A stretch of DNA of 54,873 bases from NCBI GenBank assembly GCA_026387575.1, contig JAPLLK010000048.1:1-54873 (forward strand), written 5' to 3'. The notes beneath the pieces were generated by a model that saw only the letters and a list, made by a program, of their open reading frames with translations, ran no database searches and had not been told where the DNA came from. Shown here in pieces: positions 18,870-25,112 of the stretch. Every line of letters starts with the position of its first letter. The first letter of the stretch is position 1. Origin of the DNA: Nitrospirota bacterium. Its GTDB lineage: Bacteria; Nitrospirota; Thermodesulfovibrionia; Thermodesulfovibrionales; UBA1546. Both the position numbers and the translations under genes were made by a program.

Positions 18870-19736
18870 ATGGCAGCACAATTAATTGACGGCAAAAAAG
18901 TAGCGGCAGATATTAGGGCTAAATTAAAGATCGAGATTGAGGAGCTTAAGTCTAAAGGAATTCATCCGGGTCTTGCTGTTGTACTTGTAGGAGAAAATCC
19001 TGCGTCACAGAAATATGTTGCATCAAAGGAAAAGGCCTGCGCTGAAATAGGCGTAGCAAGCTTTGCCCACAAAATACCGGCCACAACAACACAGCCAGAA
19101 CTGATAAAACTCATTGACCAGCTTAATAATGACACAAAGGTAGATGGGATTCTTGTCCAGCTTCCTCTGCCAAAAGGGCTTGATGAAAAAGAGGTAATGA
19201 ACAGGATATCTCCTGCAAAGGATGTTGACGGGTTCGGGCCTGAGGCCCTCGGAAAACTTGTGCTTGATGAACCCGGGTTTGTTGCGTGCACTCCCCACGG
19301 CGCAATGAAAATGATTGAGGCATACGGCATTGATCCAAAGGGAAAACATGCGGTTATCGTAGGCAGAAGTGTAATTGTTGGAAAGCCTCTTGCATTGCTC
19401 CTGCTCAGAAAACATGCAACAGTCACTATCTGCCACAGCAGAACACCTAATCTTAAGGAAGAATGTCTCAGGGCAGACATACTGTGCGCTGCGGTAGGCA
19501 AGGCAAAAACCATTACAGGCGACATGGTGAAAGAAGGCGCTGCGGTTATAGACATCGGCATAAATGTTACACCGGAAGGAAAGATTGTAGGCGATGTTGA
19601 TTTTGATGCTGCAAAAGAACGGGCAGGTTACATAACACCTGTTCCCGGTGGCGCAGGGCCTATGACAATAGCAATGCTTATGTATAACACTGTTCTTGCC
19701 GCAAAGATGGCGGCAGGAATGAAGGTAGATATATAG
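18870..19736 (+). CDS. folD: Methylenetetrahydrofolate dehydrogenase/cyclohydrolase
   Basis: FolD interconverts 5,10-methylene-, methenyl- and 10-formyl-tetrahydrofolate with NADP+. Motifs are [18 protein letters not shown] (catalytic Lys), [19 protein letters not shown], the Rossmann [18 protein letters not shown] and the C-terminal [15 protein letters not shown]. The 288-residue length is standard. GGAGGAAC precedes the ATG. With folE it forms a small one-carbon operon. Its stop abuts the convergent vapC stop with no gap. Confidence 0.98.
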   Translation: MAAQLIDGKKVAADIRAKLKIEIEELKSKGIHPGLAVVLVGENPASQKYVASKEKACAEIGVASFAHKIPATTTQPELIKLIDQLNNDTKVDGILVQLPLPKGLDEKEVMNRISPAKDVDGFGPEALGKLVLDEPGFVACTPHGAMKMIEAYGIDPKGKHAVIVGRSVIVGKPLALLLLRKHATVTICHSRTPNLKEECLRADILCAAVGKAKTITGDMVKEGAAVIDIGINVTPEGKIVGDVDFDAAKERAGYITPVPGGAGPMTIAMLMYNTVLAAKMAAGMKVDI

Positions 19737-20105
19737 CTACGGAATAATCACTGCGTCGTCAAGACCTTTGAAATGAGCATCGCTTGTGATTACTTTACAG
19801 TTCTCTTCCATTGCCGTTGCATAAACAATGGCATCAGCCATCGGGAGCGAATATTTCAGACTAAGGTCTGCTGCCAGAAGAGCTATACTTTCACTAAATG
19901 GGATAACTGATGTCTTGTTTATCAGAGAAACCGCTGATAGCGCATCTTCTTCTGTCCGCTCTCTTTTTATCTTTTTATAAACCTCATAAAGCACAATTGT
20001 GGGAGTAACTACCCTTGAGATGTCCTTAAGATATTTTGAATATTCTTTAGCGAGAGGCCCATCCGTAAAGAATTCAATCCACCCTGATGAATCCATAAGA
20101 AACAT
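19737..20105 (-). CDS. VapC-type PIN-domain ribonuclease toxin
   Basis: The 122-residue PIN protein starts FLMDSSGWIEFF, whose Asp is the first acidic metal ligand. The other ligands are a Glu in VLYEVYKK and the Asp in LPMADAIVYATA. VapC toxins cleave tRNA or rRNA. Its start overlaps the antitoxin stop by one base, the usual antitoxin-first order. Confidence 0.88.
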   Translation of the reverse strand: MFLMDSSGWIEFFTDGPLAKEYSKYLKDISRVVTPTIVLYEVYKKIKRERTEEDALSAVSLINKTSVIPFSESIALLAADLSLKYSLPMADAIVYATAMEENCKVITSDAHFKGLDDAVIIP

Positions 20106-20311
20106 TACCTGTCTTTATCCTCCCTTATATTCCTTGTATCCATCCCTTTTAAAAAACCTCTGAAAGATTCTACGGGTTTTTCAGGAATCAGATACACCAC
20201 TCCTCCTTTTGTGACAACAGTCATTTTCTGCCCGCTCTTCAGATGAAGCTTTTCCCTCACATCTTTTGGTATGACCACCTGATATTTCGGCGATATTGTT
20301 GTAGTAGCCAT
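20105..20311 (-). CDS. AbrB/SpoVT-type VapB antitoxin
   Basis: The 68-residue protein carries a swapped-hairpin AbrB domain: TTISPKYQVVIPKDVREKLHLKSGQKM. The remaining C-terminal part (FRGFLKGMDTRN) would wrap the toxin. AbrB-fold antitoxins bind their own operator and repress the pair. A strong promoter lies about 30 bases upstream. Confidence 0.88.
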   Translation of the reverse strand: MATTTISPKYQVVIPKDVREKLHLKSGQKMTVVTKGGVVYLIPEKPVESFRGFLKGMDTRNIREDKDR

Positions 20312-20341
20312 TTATCCCCCTTTTCTCTTATCGATATAAAA

Positions 20342-20370
20342 ATTGTAAAACGGCAGGATTTTTTTGTCAA
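20342..20370 (-). promoter_or_regulatory. Sigma70 promoter of the vapBC pair
   Basis: On the minus strand TTGACA (20370-20365), exactly 17 bases, then TACAAT (20347-20342). A GGGGG ribosome-binding site stands before the ATG at 20311. Confidence 0.65.
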
Positions 20371-20467
20371 TGAAAACTTCGATGCTTCGTATCTATCGGA
20401 GATTCTTTCAGATGTTCCCACTCGGGGAGCAACTCATTAATGTTGTCTGAAAAATCTCAGGATATTC

Positions 20468-20476
20468 TGTTAAAAT
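20468..20476 (+). promoter_or_regulatory. Extended -10 promoter candidate for the TPR lipoprotein
   Basis: TGTTAAAAT matches an extended -10 box (TGnTAAAAT). No convincing -35 is seen. The ATG at 20504 follows a GGAGG ribosome-binding site. Confidence 0.4.
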
Positions 20477-20503
20477 AGCTGCACATCACATTTGGAGGAA
20501 AAG

Positions 20504-21026
20504 ATGAAAAAAATCCTTGTCTTTTTATTGCTGCTTACGGTAGCAACCGCATGCCAGAGGAAAGAGGAACCGAAGTCTCAATCTCAGCCCCCCCGCCGGC
20601 ATGCTTTATACAGAGAATGAGCTTAAGCTCCTTCAGGACGCTGTACAAAATGACCCCGGGAATCTGAATGCATGGATAAGTCTCGGCAATTTTCTTATGG
20701 ACTCATCCCGCTTTAATGAGGCGGTTGACGCCTATCAAAGGGCCCTCGCTATCGACCCCAAGAATGTCGATGTTAGGGTTGACATGGGAACATGTTACAG
20801 AAACTCCGGCAAGCCCGAGATAGCAATCAAGGAATTCAGAAAAGCCCTCGAGCTAAACCCCAATCATCCTTATGGACATATGAATTTAGGGGTTGTTCTG
20901 GCCTATGACCTGAAAGACAACGTTCAAGCGATTAAAGAATTCGAGAGATATCTTCAACTTGCGCCGAACTCCCCGAATGCAGATAATATCAGGATGGAAA
21001 TACAGAGGCTGAAGTCAATAAAGTAG
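20504..21026 (+). pseudogene. TPR lipoprotein gene split by a +1 frameshift in a C7 run
   Basis: An ATG at 20504 with a TTTGGAGG site opens a lipoprotein signal (MKKILVFLLLL...ATAC) that reads 38 codons and stops at 20618-20620. The track's TPR ORF (20601-21026) has no signal and begins in another frame exactly where the first runs out. Removing one base from CCCCCCC (20588-20594) joins them as ...SQPPAGMLYTEN and gives one protein of about 173 residues with a lipid anchor and three TPR units (WISLGNFLMDSSRFNEAV, GTCYRNSGKPEIAI, MNLGVVLAYDLKDNV). A sequencing error, slipped-strand phase variation or a true mutation are all possible. Confidence 0.8.
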
Positions 21027-21074
21027 TTTAATGCTTGTTTTCCTGGTCTCCAAAAGGCTGGTAAAGTTACGATA

Positions 21075-21109
21075 ATGAGCGGGGATGGGAGAATTCCCGC
21101 CCCCTTCAT
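21075..21109. repeat. Strong palindrome downstream of the TPR gene
   Basis: ATGA..GGGGATGGGA and TCCCGCCCC..TCAT form a stem of roughly 12-14 pairs with one bulge. There is no T-run on either side, so it is not a canonical terminator; it may still end transcription of the TPR gene or be a separate repeat. Confidence 0.55.
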
Positions 21110-21173
21110 CGCTTTACTACTCGGCAAGCTTGAGTTCTTTTGCTGCTGCCTTTATGTCGTTGTCGTTACAAAA

Positions 21174-21205
21174 GTTTCAATCCACGCGCCCCCGCGGGGC
21201 GCGAC
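21174..21205 (-). CRISPR. Solitary CRISPR repeat, type I-C-like
   Basis: A 32-base unit beginning GTTTCAATCCACGCGCC and ending GCGAC; its reverse complement ends in GTGGATTGAAAC, the hallmark 3' end of type I-C repeats, so the array orientation is minus. The middle is a GC-rich palindrome. Only one repeat is here; the next copy is 1.25 kb away. No cas gene exists in the window. Confidence 0.8.
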
Positions 21206-22456
21206 TAATTCTAATCTTACATGATTTTAACGAAGTTCTGGCATTGATTGACTCATTGAAAGGCAAGTGGGATTTTAAAGCGGCAGAGGCTTCAATAGAA
21301 GAACCGTTAAACCAGTTCGGATATAGAGGATTACACATTACCCTTGATATGGGCGATGGCATAAGCGGAGAGATACAACTACATACCCGTGGAAGTGAAA
21401 AGATAAAGAAGATAACAGAGATAATTTATAGGGACTATAGGAATTGGACGAAGAAAGATATTGAGGCATTGCCTCCTGAAGAGCTTCACAAATATAGAAC
21501 TGACATGAAACGCTCTAATGATTTATGGAAAAACTATTGGGATACGATAGACCCATCGGTTAAGGCAGCTGCTTCTTCTGCGGTTAAGGGCTTGGAATCT
21601 GATATAACTCCGACTTTAACTTTTCCACCATCAACCCAAACTCCATCTTTGAAAAGCAAGGGAACCTTGCCCGAATCCAGTGGTCTTAAATCTATTACTG
21701 AACCCTTAAACGGAAGCACAATTTTCAAATTTTCTGGACGCATGGGAGCAGGGGAAAATCCGCAAAGATATTCCTCTTGTGGTGAGCAGCACACCTGAAG
21801 TTCTTGAAAAGTTGGGGGCAAAACAGTTCCCTATTGTAATAAGCCATAGTATCCTACAAAAAACAATTTATCCTGAAGGCATTGGCACAGGCAAACATAT
21901 AATCCCTATTGATGAACTAAAAAAACTTACGAGAGAGTTATATGAACCAATTATGATATTAAGGGCAGAACAAGCAGGGAGAATTGTAGTTATTACTGGC
22001 ATGAAAGATAAAGGCGAGAATGTGATAGTCGCTATTCAGATGAACACAGCCCACCGTAGATACGAAGTCCATGAGATAATTACCCTTCATGGAAGAGGCA
22101 CCGGCTGGATAGAAAATAGGGTAATAAATGGTAACCTTTTGTATTATGACAAAACAAAAAGCCTTAATTCGGCAGAGATTCAAAGGGCTTACGCTTCATC
22201 CCTGAAGATGCCAAACAAAGGCTCTAATAAGACTATACTCTCTGACGATGATATTGTCAAGCCTAATTTTGAAGATAAGCCGCTACTTAAACTTGGCAAG
22301 CCTTCTCCCGAATCCATAGCCGAAGTTGAAGATGTCATTAAGAATGTCTTTGCCCGTGCTGAGATAATGTTAGGCAAGGGAACCGTGTCTGAGGGCTTTC
22401 AGCCCTCTGCAAATATCCTTGACGCTCTCAGCACGAATGTAAAGAGCAGGGCATTA
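21206..22456 (+). pseudogene. Frameshifted phage RelA/SpoT-like and MuF-C toxin fragment between CRISPR repeats
   Basis: Coding sense begins in mid-domain right after repeat 1. A RelA/SpoT-like stretch (NQFGYRGLHITLDMG, GEIQLHTRG) runs to about 21750 in one frame. A second frame then continues from KDIPLVVSSTPEVLEKLGA to the second repeat. That second part matches the MuF C-terminal/phage BECR-type nuclease domains of phage-borne polymorphic toxins (VISHSILQK, IVVITGMKDKGENVIVAIQMN, LLYYDKTKS). The two frames join near 21740-21765 at GGGGAAAA, so one indel separates them. There is no start codon of its own and no stop before repeat 2. The track ORFs 21085-21798 and 21779-22639 add translated CRISPR repeat at their ends and should not be used as such. 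Confidence 0.7.
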
Positions 22457-22555
22457 GTTTCAATCCACGCCCCTGCGCGAGGGGCGACCTGCTTTGGGTT
22501 ATCCTGTCTGCGGCACATTTTTTGTTTCAATCCACGCGCCCCCGCGGAGCGCGAC
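22457..22555 (-). CRISPR. Two-repeat CRISPR mini-array, type I-C-like
   Basis: Repeat 22457-22488, a 35-base spacer (22489-22523), repeat 22524-22555. Both repeats start GTTTCAATCCACGC and end GCGAC. The first has an inner CCCCTGCGCGAGGGG stem; the second matches the solitary repeat at 21174 except for one base. Another 35 bases (22556-22590) separate repeat 3 from the recognisable end of the RelE remnant, consistent with one more spacer. No leader or cas genes are visible. Confidence 0.85.
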
Positions 22556-22836
22556 TTATATGCTTCTCCACTAAAAGTCATTGGGTCTTTTTTACCGAGA
22601 ATTCGCAAAATGACGGCACAGTTTCCCTCAAGCATATAAAAAACGCGATGCTTGTCCACCCTGAGCCTGTAATAATTCGTCTTTGTTCCTTAGATTTTTT
22701 TGATTAGCTTTCCTCTGGGAAAAGGGTTGTCCCTGAGTGCCTGTAATGCTCGAACAATCTTTCCGCAAACACTGTCACTGAAGCTGTTAAGGTCTTTACT
22801 CGCATTGGGTGAAAGGATGATCTGAAACTTATCCAC
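22556..22836 (-). pseudogene. RelE/ParE-type toxin with internal stop codon and damaged 3' end
   Basis: A GTG at 22836 overlaps the antitoxin stop and opens DKFQIILSPNASKDL, then ALQALRDNPFPRGKLIKKI, followed by TAA as codon 49 (22692-22690). In the same frame the protein resumes as GTKTNYYRLRVDKHRVFYMLEG...ILRILGKK, a normal RelE fold, so a single AAA-to-TAA change fits. After GKK the sequence no longer looks like family and soon enters a CRISPR repeat with no stop. The toxin is probably dead, leaving the antitoxin behind. Confidence 0.75.
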
Positions 22837-23092
22837 TTTTTCTTTTCCTTTTTGACAGGTAATCCTCCAGAGTTACGCCGCCCTTGCTATGGTACTCTGC
22901 CTGCGATTCAGCGAGCATGTCCTGCAGAGCAACGCTTTTTTCGAGCAGATAGTCTTCAAAGTCCTCCTCTGAAATCGCGGTGACAATTGCCCGCGGCTTG
23001 CCCTTGGATGTGATAATCACAGCCTCTTTTTCTGCGTTTCTCAATATCTCGGACGTCTTGTTCTTAAGTTCTCTGACATTGGCGAATTTCAT
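22829..23092 (-). CDS. Phd/YefM-type antitoxin
   Basis: The track ORF begins at 23293, but the ATG at 23092 follows GGAGGAATGCA and opens on the family start MKFANVRELKNKTSEIL, giving 87 residues. The core (AVIITSKGKPRAIVTAISEED) is a clear Phd/YefM fold; the C-terminal part should bind toxin. The toxin GTG overlaps its stop codon. Phd-type antitoxins repress their own operon. The 65-codon upstream extension in the track does not look like protein family sequence. Confidence 0.85.
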   Translation of the reverse strand: MKFANVRELKNKTSEILRNAEKEAVIITSKGKPRAIVTAISEEDFEDYLLEKSVALQDMLAESQAEYHSKGGVTLEDYLSKRKRKSG

Positions 23093-23334
23093 TGCATTCC
23101 TCCATGTGGCTATATTTGTAGCTACTATGTCATATTCCACAATTCTTAAAACTTCTTTAGAATATGCCGCAATTCCGCCAGATAACCCCATTCCCCGCAC
23201 TGCCATGTCTAACTTATTGAAAGGATAATACTTGCGAATAGACTTTGCAACTAAAAAGCTCCTGCTGTTGAATTTTCTTGCAATCTGCGTCAATAAATGG
23301 TAAAAATTTATAACACCGCAACAAGGAGGAGACT

Positions 23335-23655
23335 ATGGCTAAACTTCCGGGGCAATACATGAGCATCAGGAAAAGGTTTAAAAAATATTTCAAGGCTGTT
23401 GACAGTCTTGGAAAGGCTGCAAAGACATCAGGCCCTATAAAAAATAAAACCTCTCACCTGATTCAACTTGCTGCTGCCGCTGCCATCAGGTCAGAGGGCG
23501 CCGTACATTCCCATACAAGAAGGGCTTTGCAGGCAGGGGCAAAACCCGAAGAAATATACCATGCAATTCTTCTACTTACAAGCACCATAGGGTTTCCGAC
23601 GGTATCTGCCGCGCTGAGTTGGGTTGATGACGTTCTGGGGAGCAAAAACAAATAG
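23335..23655 (+). CDS. Carboxymuconolactone decarboxylase/AhpD-family protein lacking the CxxC
   Basis: The 106-residue protein has the CMD helical fold, with SHTRRALQAGAKPEEIYHAILLLTSTIGFPTVSAALSW. AhpD-like members carry a redox CxxC just before the conserved His; here the same place reads SEGAVHSH, with no cysteine, so peroxidase-coupled disulfide chemistry is unlikely. Its true activity is unknown. It has a strong AAGGAGGAG site and is monocistronic. Confidence 0.8.
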   Translation: MAKLPGQYMSIRKRFKKYFKAVDSLGKAAKTSGPIKNKTSHLIQLAAAAAIRSEGAVHSHTRRALQAGAKPEEIYHAILLLTSTIGFPTVSAALSWVDDVLGSKNK

Positions 23656-23707
23656 CGGACGGAGACTGTGTCTGGATTGAGGCAAGATTCACGGGTCTGT
23701 CAGTTCC

Positions 23708-24454
23708 TTACTTCTTCAGCCCTTTAAGCCGCTCTTTGACTTTGTTTTTCAGAGCTTCGTCAGATGAAAGGTTAAGAAAGGTCTGATAGTGGCTCTCTGC
23801 AGTAAGGCTATCTCCTTCTGCCTCAAGCAGCAGCGCGTAATTCAAATGGGCCTCAGCATACGAGGGGTTCAGAGATAGCGCCTTTTTATAAAAAAACTTC
23901 GCCTTCTTTTTGTCTCCGAGAATCTCGTGGGTTACGGCTAAATTATTCATAGCCTCGTAATAATCAGGCTTAAGCTTAAGAGCCTTCTCATAAGCCTTTG
24001 CCGCATCTTTGTATTTGCCCTGATTTCTTAATGCAATCCCAAGGTGATTGTGCATCATCGCATCATCAGGCTTTGCAAGAATCGCCTTCCTGAGAATATC
24101 TTCTGCATCAGAATATTTTTTATCCCTGATATGCTTTATCGCATCTTCATGAGTTTTTGCTGTATCAGGGGCAGCAGCAACCGGCGGTTCTTTTTTCTTA
24201 ACAGACTCAGCAGCGGCCTTAGGCTGAACAGTTGTAACTTTTGGTTCAGTCTTTACAAAAGGTTTTAAGGTAGGTCTTTTCTGAAGCCAATAAAGTCCGA
24301 CAAGCGCAAACCCAACAACTCCGGCAAGAACAGCGGCAATTATACCCAATACCCTTTTATTCGTGAAGTGGTATGCCTGAGTTTTTTTGACAGGCGCGCT
24401 CTCAAGCCTTGATTCTTCCTCCGCTTTTTTGAGAGCCTTAAAAATTATGCTCAT
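23708..24454 (-). CDS. Membrane-anchored TPR protein with GspB-like start
   Basis: It starts MSIIFKALKKAEEES, a sequence common in GspB/ExeB-like and pilus-associated proteins, followed by one membrane helix (about 34-56). A Lys/Pro/Ala linker and about four TPR units fill residues 100-245 (HNHLGIALRNQGKYKDAAKAYEKALKLKPDYYEAMNNLAV). The C-terminal part is probably periplasmic. It overlaps the lolA stop. The GspA/ExeA-like ATPase at 40960 could be a partner by family analogy; this is inferred. Confidence 0.75.
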   Translation of the reverse strand: MSIIFKALKKAEEESRLESAPVKKTQAYHFTNKRVLGIIAAVLAGVVGFALVGLYWLQKRPTLKPFVKTEPKVTTVQPKAAAESVKKKEPPVAAAPDTAKTHEDAIKHIRDKKYSDAEDILRKAILAKPDDAMMHNHLGIALRNQGKYKDAAKAYEKALKLKPDYYEAMNNLAVTHEILGDKKKAKFFYKKALSLNPSYAEAHLNYALLLEAEGDSLTAESHYQTFLNLSSDEALKNKVKERLKGLKK

Positions 24455-25112
24455 AGATGTTCACTCCTTCAGGTAAAGAAAAATCAAAGGCCGCATCTTT
24501 AATGCCTGTGTTTATCTCAATATCCTTAAGCTGTATCTCAATCCTGTTTGAACGCATGTCATTTATTATAAAAGATTTTATAGGAAAGTCTTCATCGGAT
24601 GTTTCTATCTCCACAGAAACAATATTGCCCATAGGATTTTTAGGCATAAGAACCAGCCTGTTATTTTTCTTAGTTATATTGAATTCCTCCCTTACTTTCC
24701 CAAAACCGCTCAGCAGGGCAACAGGCGCCTGACCGTATGTCTGCCTGCTGAAAGCGCTCTTGAATGCCTGTTTCTCCGCCTTTTTATATATCAGAATCTT
24801 ATCGTTATTTATTATAATCTCCTGCGGCTTATTACCCTTGTATTCCCATCTCATCTTTGAAGGCCTCTTTATAAAAAGAACGCCTTTGTATATGTCTGTT
24901 CTGCCGAGGTCTTTCATATAGTTCTTCTGGACAAAGGCGGCTTTTATGTCGCTTATATTCCTGTAAGCCTCCTGAATCCTTGTAACCTCATCATCAGTTG
25001 AAGAAGCAATACAAGATGCAGGATACACGATGCATGTCAGAACAAATAAAATATGGAATATGCCCTTTTTTATCCTGCATCCTGTATCCTGCATCTTGTA
25101 TCCTGTAATCAC
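24438..25112 (-). CDS. lolA: Outer-membrane lipoprotein carrier protein LolA
   Basis: LolA carries lipoproteins from LolCDE to the outer membrane through the periplasm. The mature domain is clear: IQEAYRNISDIKAAFVQKNYMKDLGRTDIYKG, FIKRPSKMRWEY, IINNDKILIYKK and the C-terminal strands. The signal sequence is odd. The start, a GTG overlapping the ftsK stop, leads into residues encoded by both arms of a 26-bp inverted repeat (25009-25101), with the hydrophobic core in the loop and left arm. An ATG at 25094 is an alternative start. It lies in a ftsK-lolA-TPR operon. Confidence 0.88.
   Translation of the reverse strand: MITGYKMQDTGCRIKKGIFHILFVLTCIVYPASCIASSTDDEVTRIQEAYRNISDIKAAFVQKNYMKDLGRTDIYKGVLFIKRPSKMRWEYKGNKPQEIIINNDKILIYKKAEKQAFKSAFSRQTYGQAPVALLSGFGKVREEFNITKKNNRLVLMPKNPMGNIVSVEIETSDEDFPIKSFIINDMRSNRIEIQLKDIEINTGIKDAAFDFSLPEGVNIYEHNF
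25009..25101. repeat. Palindromic repeat element inside the lolA signal-peptide region
   Basis: Left arm 25009-25034 (ATACAAGATGCAGGATACAC...) and right arm 25076-25101 are reverse complements at 25 of 26 positions, with a 41-base loop. Each arm is made of GATGC/GGATAC tandem units. The same GGATAC/CATGATGC vocabulary reappears in the element at 52988-53156, so this looks like one member of a dispersed family. Confidence 0.8.

Noticed and set aside
21121-21173. Possible 3' end of a minus-strand gene (NDIKAAAKELKLAE-stop) abutting CRISPR repeat 1
   Set aside because: About 17 codons only; part of it could equally be a 35-nt spacer, so not called.
21085-21205. N-terminal part of the 237-aa ORF
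   Set aside because: It reads through a palindrome and a CRISPR repeat (FQSTRPRGARL) and has no family character; only the part after 21206 is real coding sequence.
22399-22659. 86-aa minus-strand ORF
   Set aside because: It is the second half of the broken RelE toxin reading through CRISPR repeats; annotated as part of the pseudogene instead.
22522-22707. 61-aa track ORF starting MFQSTRPRGARL
   Set aside because: The N-terminus is translated CRISPR repeat and the rest is antisense to the RelE remnant.
23093-23293. 65-codon N-terminal extension of the antitoxin ORF
   Set aside because: A proper ribosome-binding site and the family start lie at 23092; the extension shows no family similarity.
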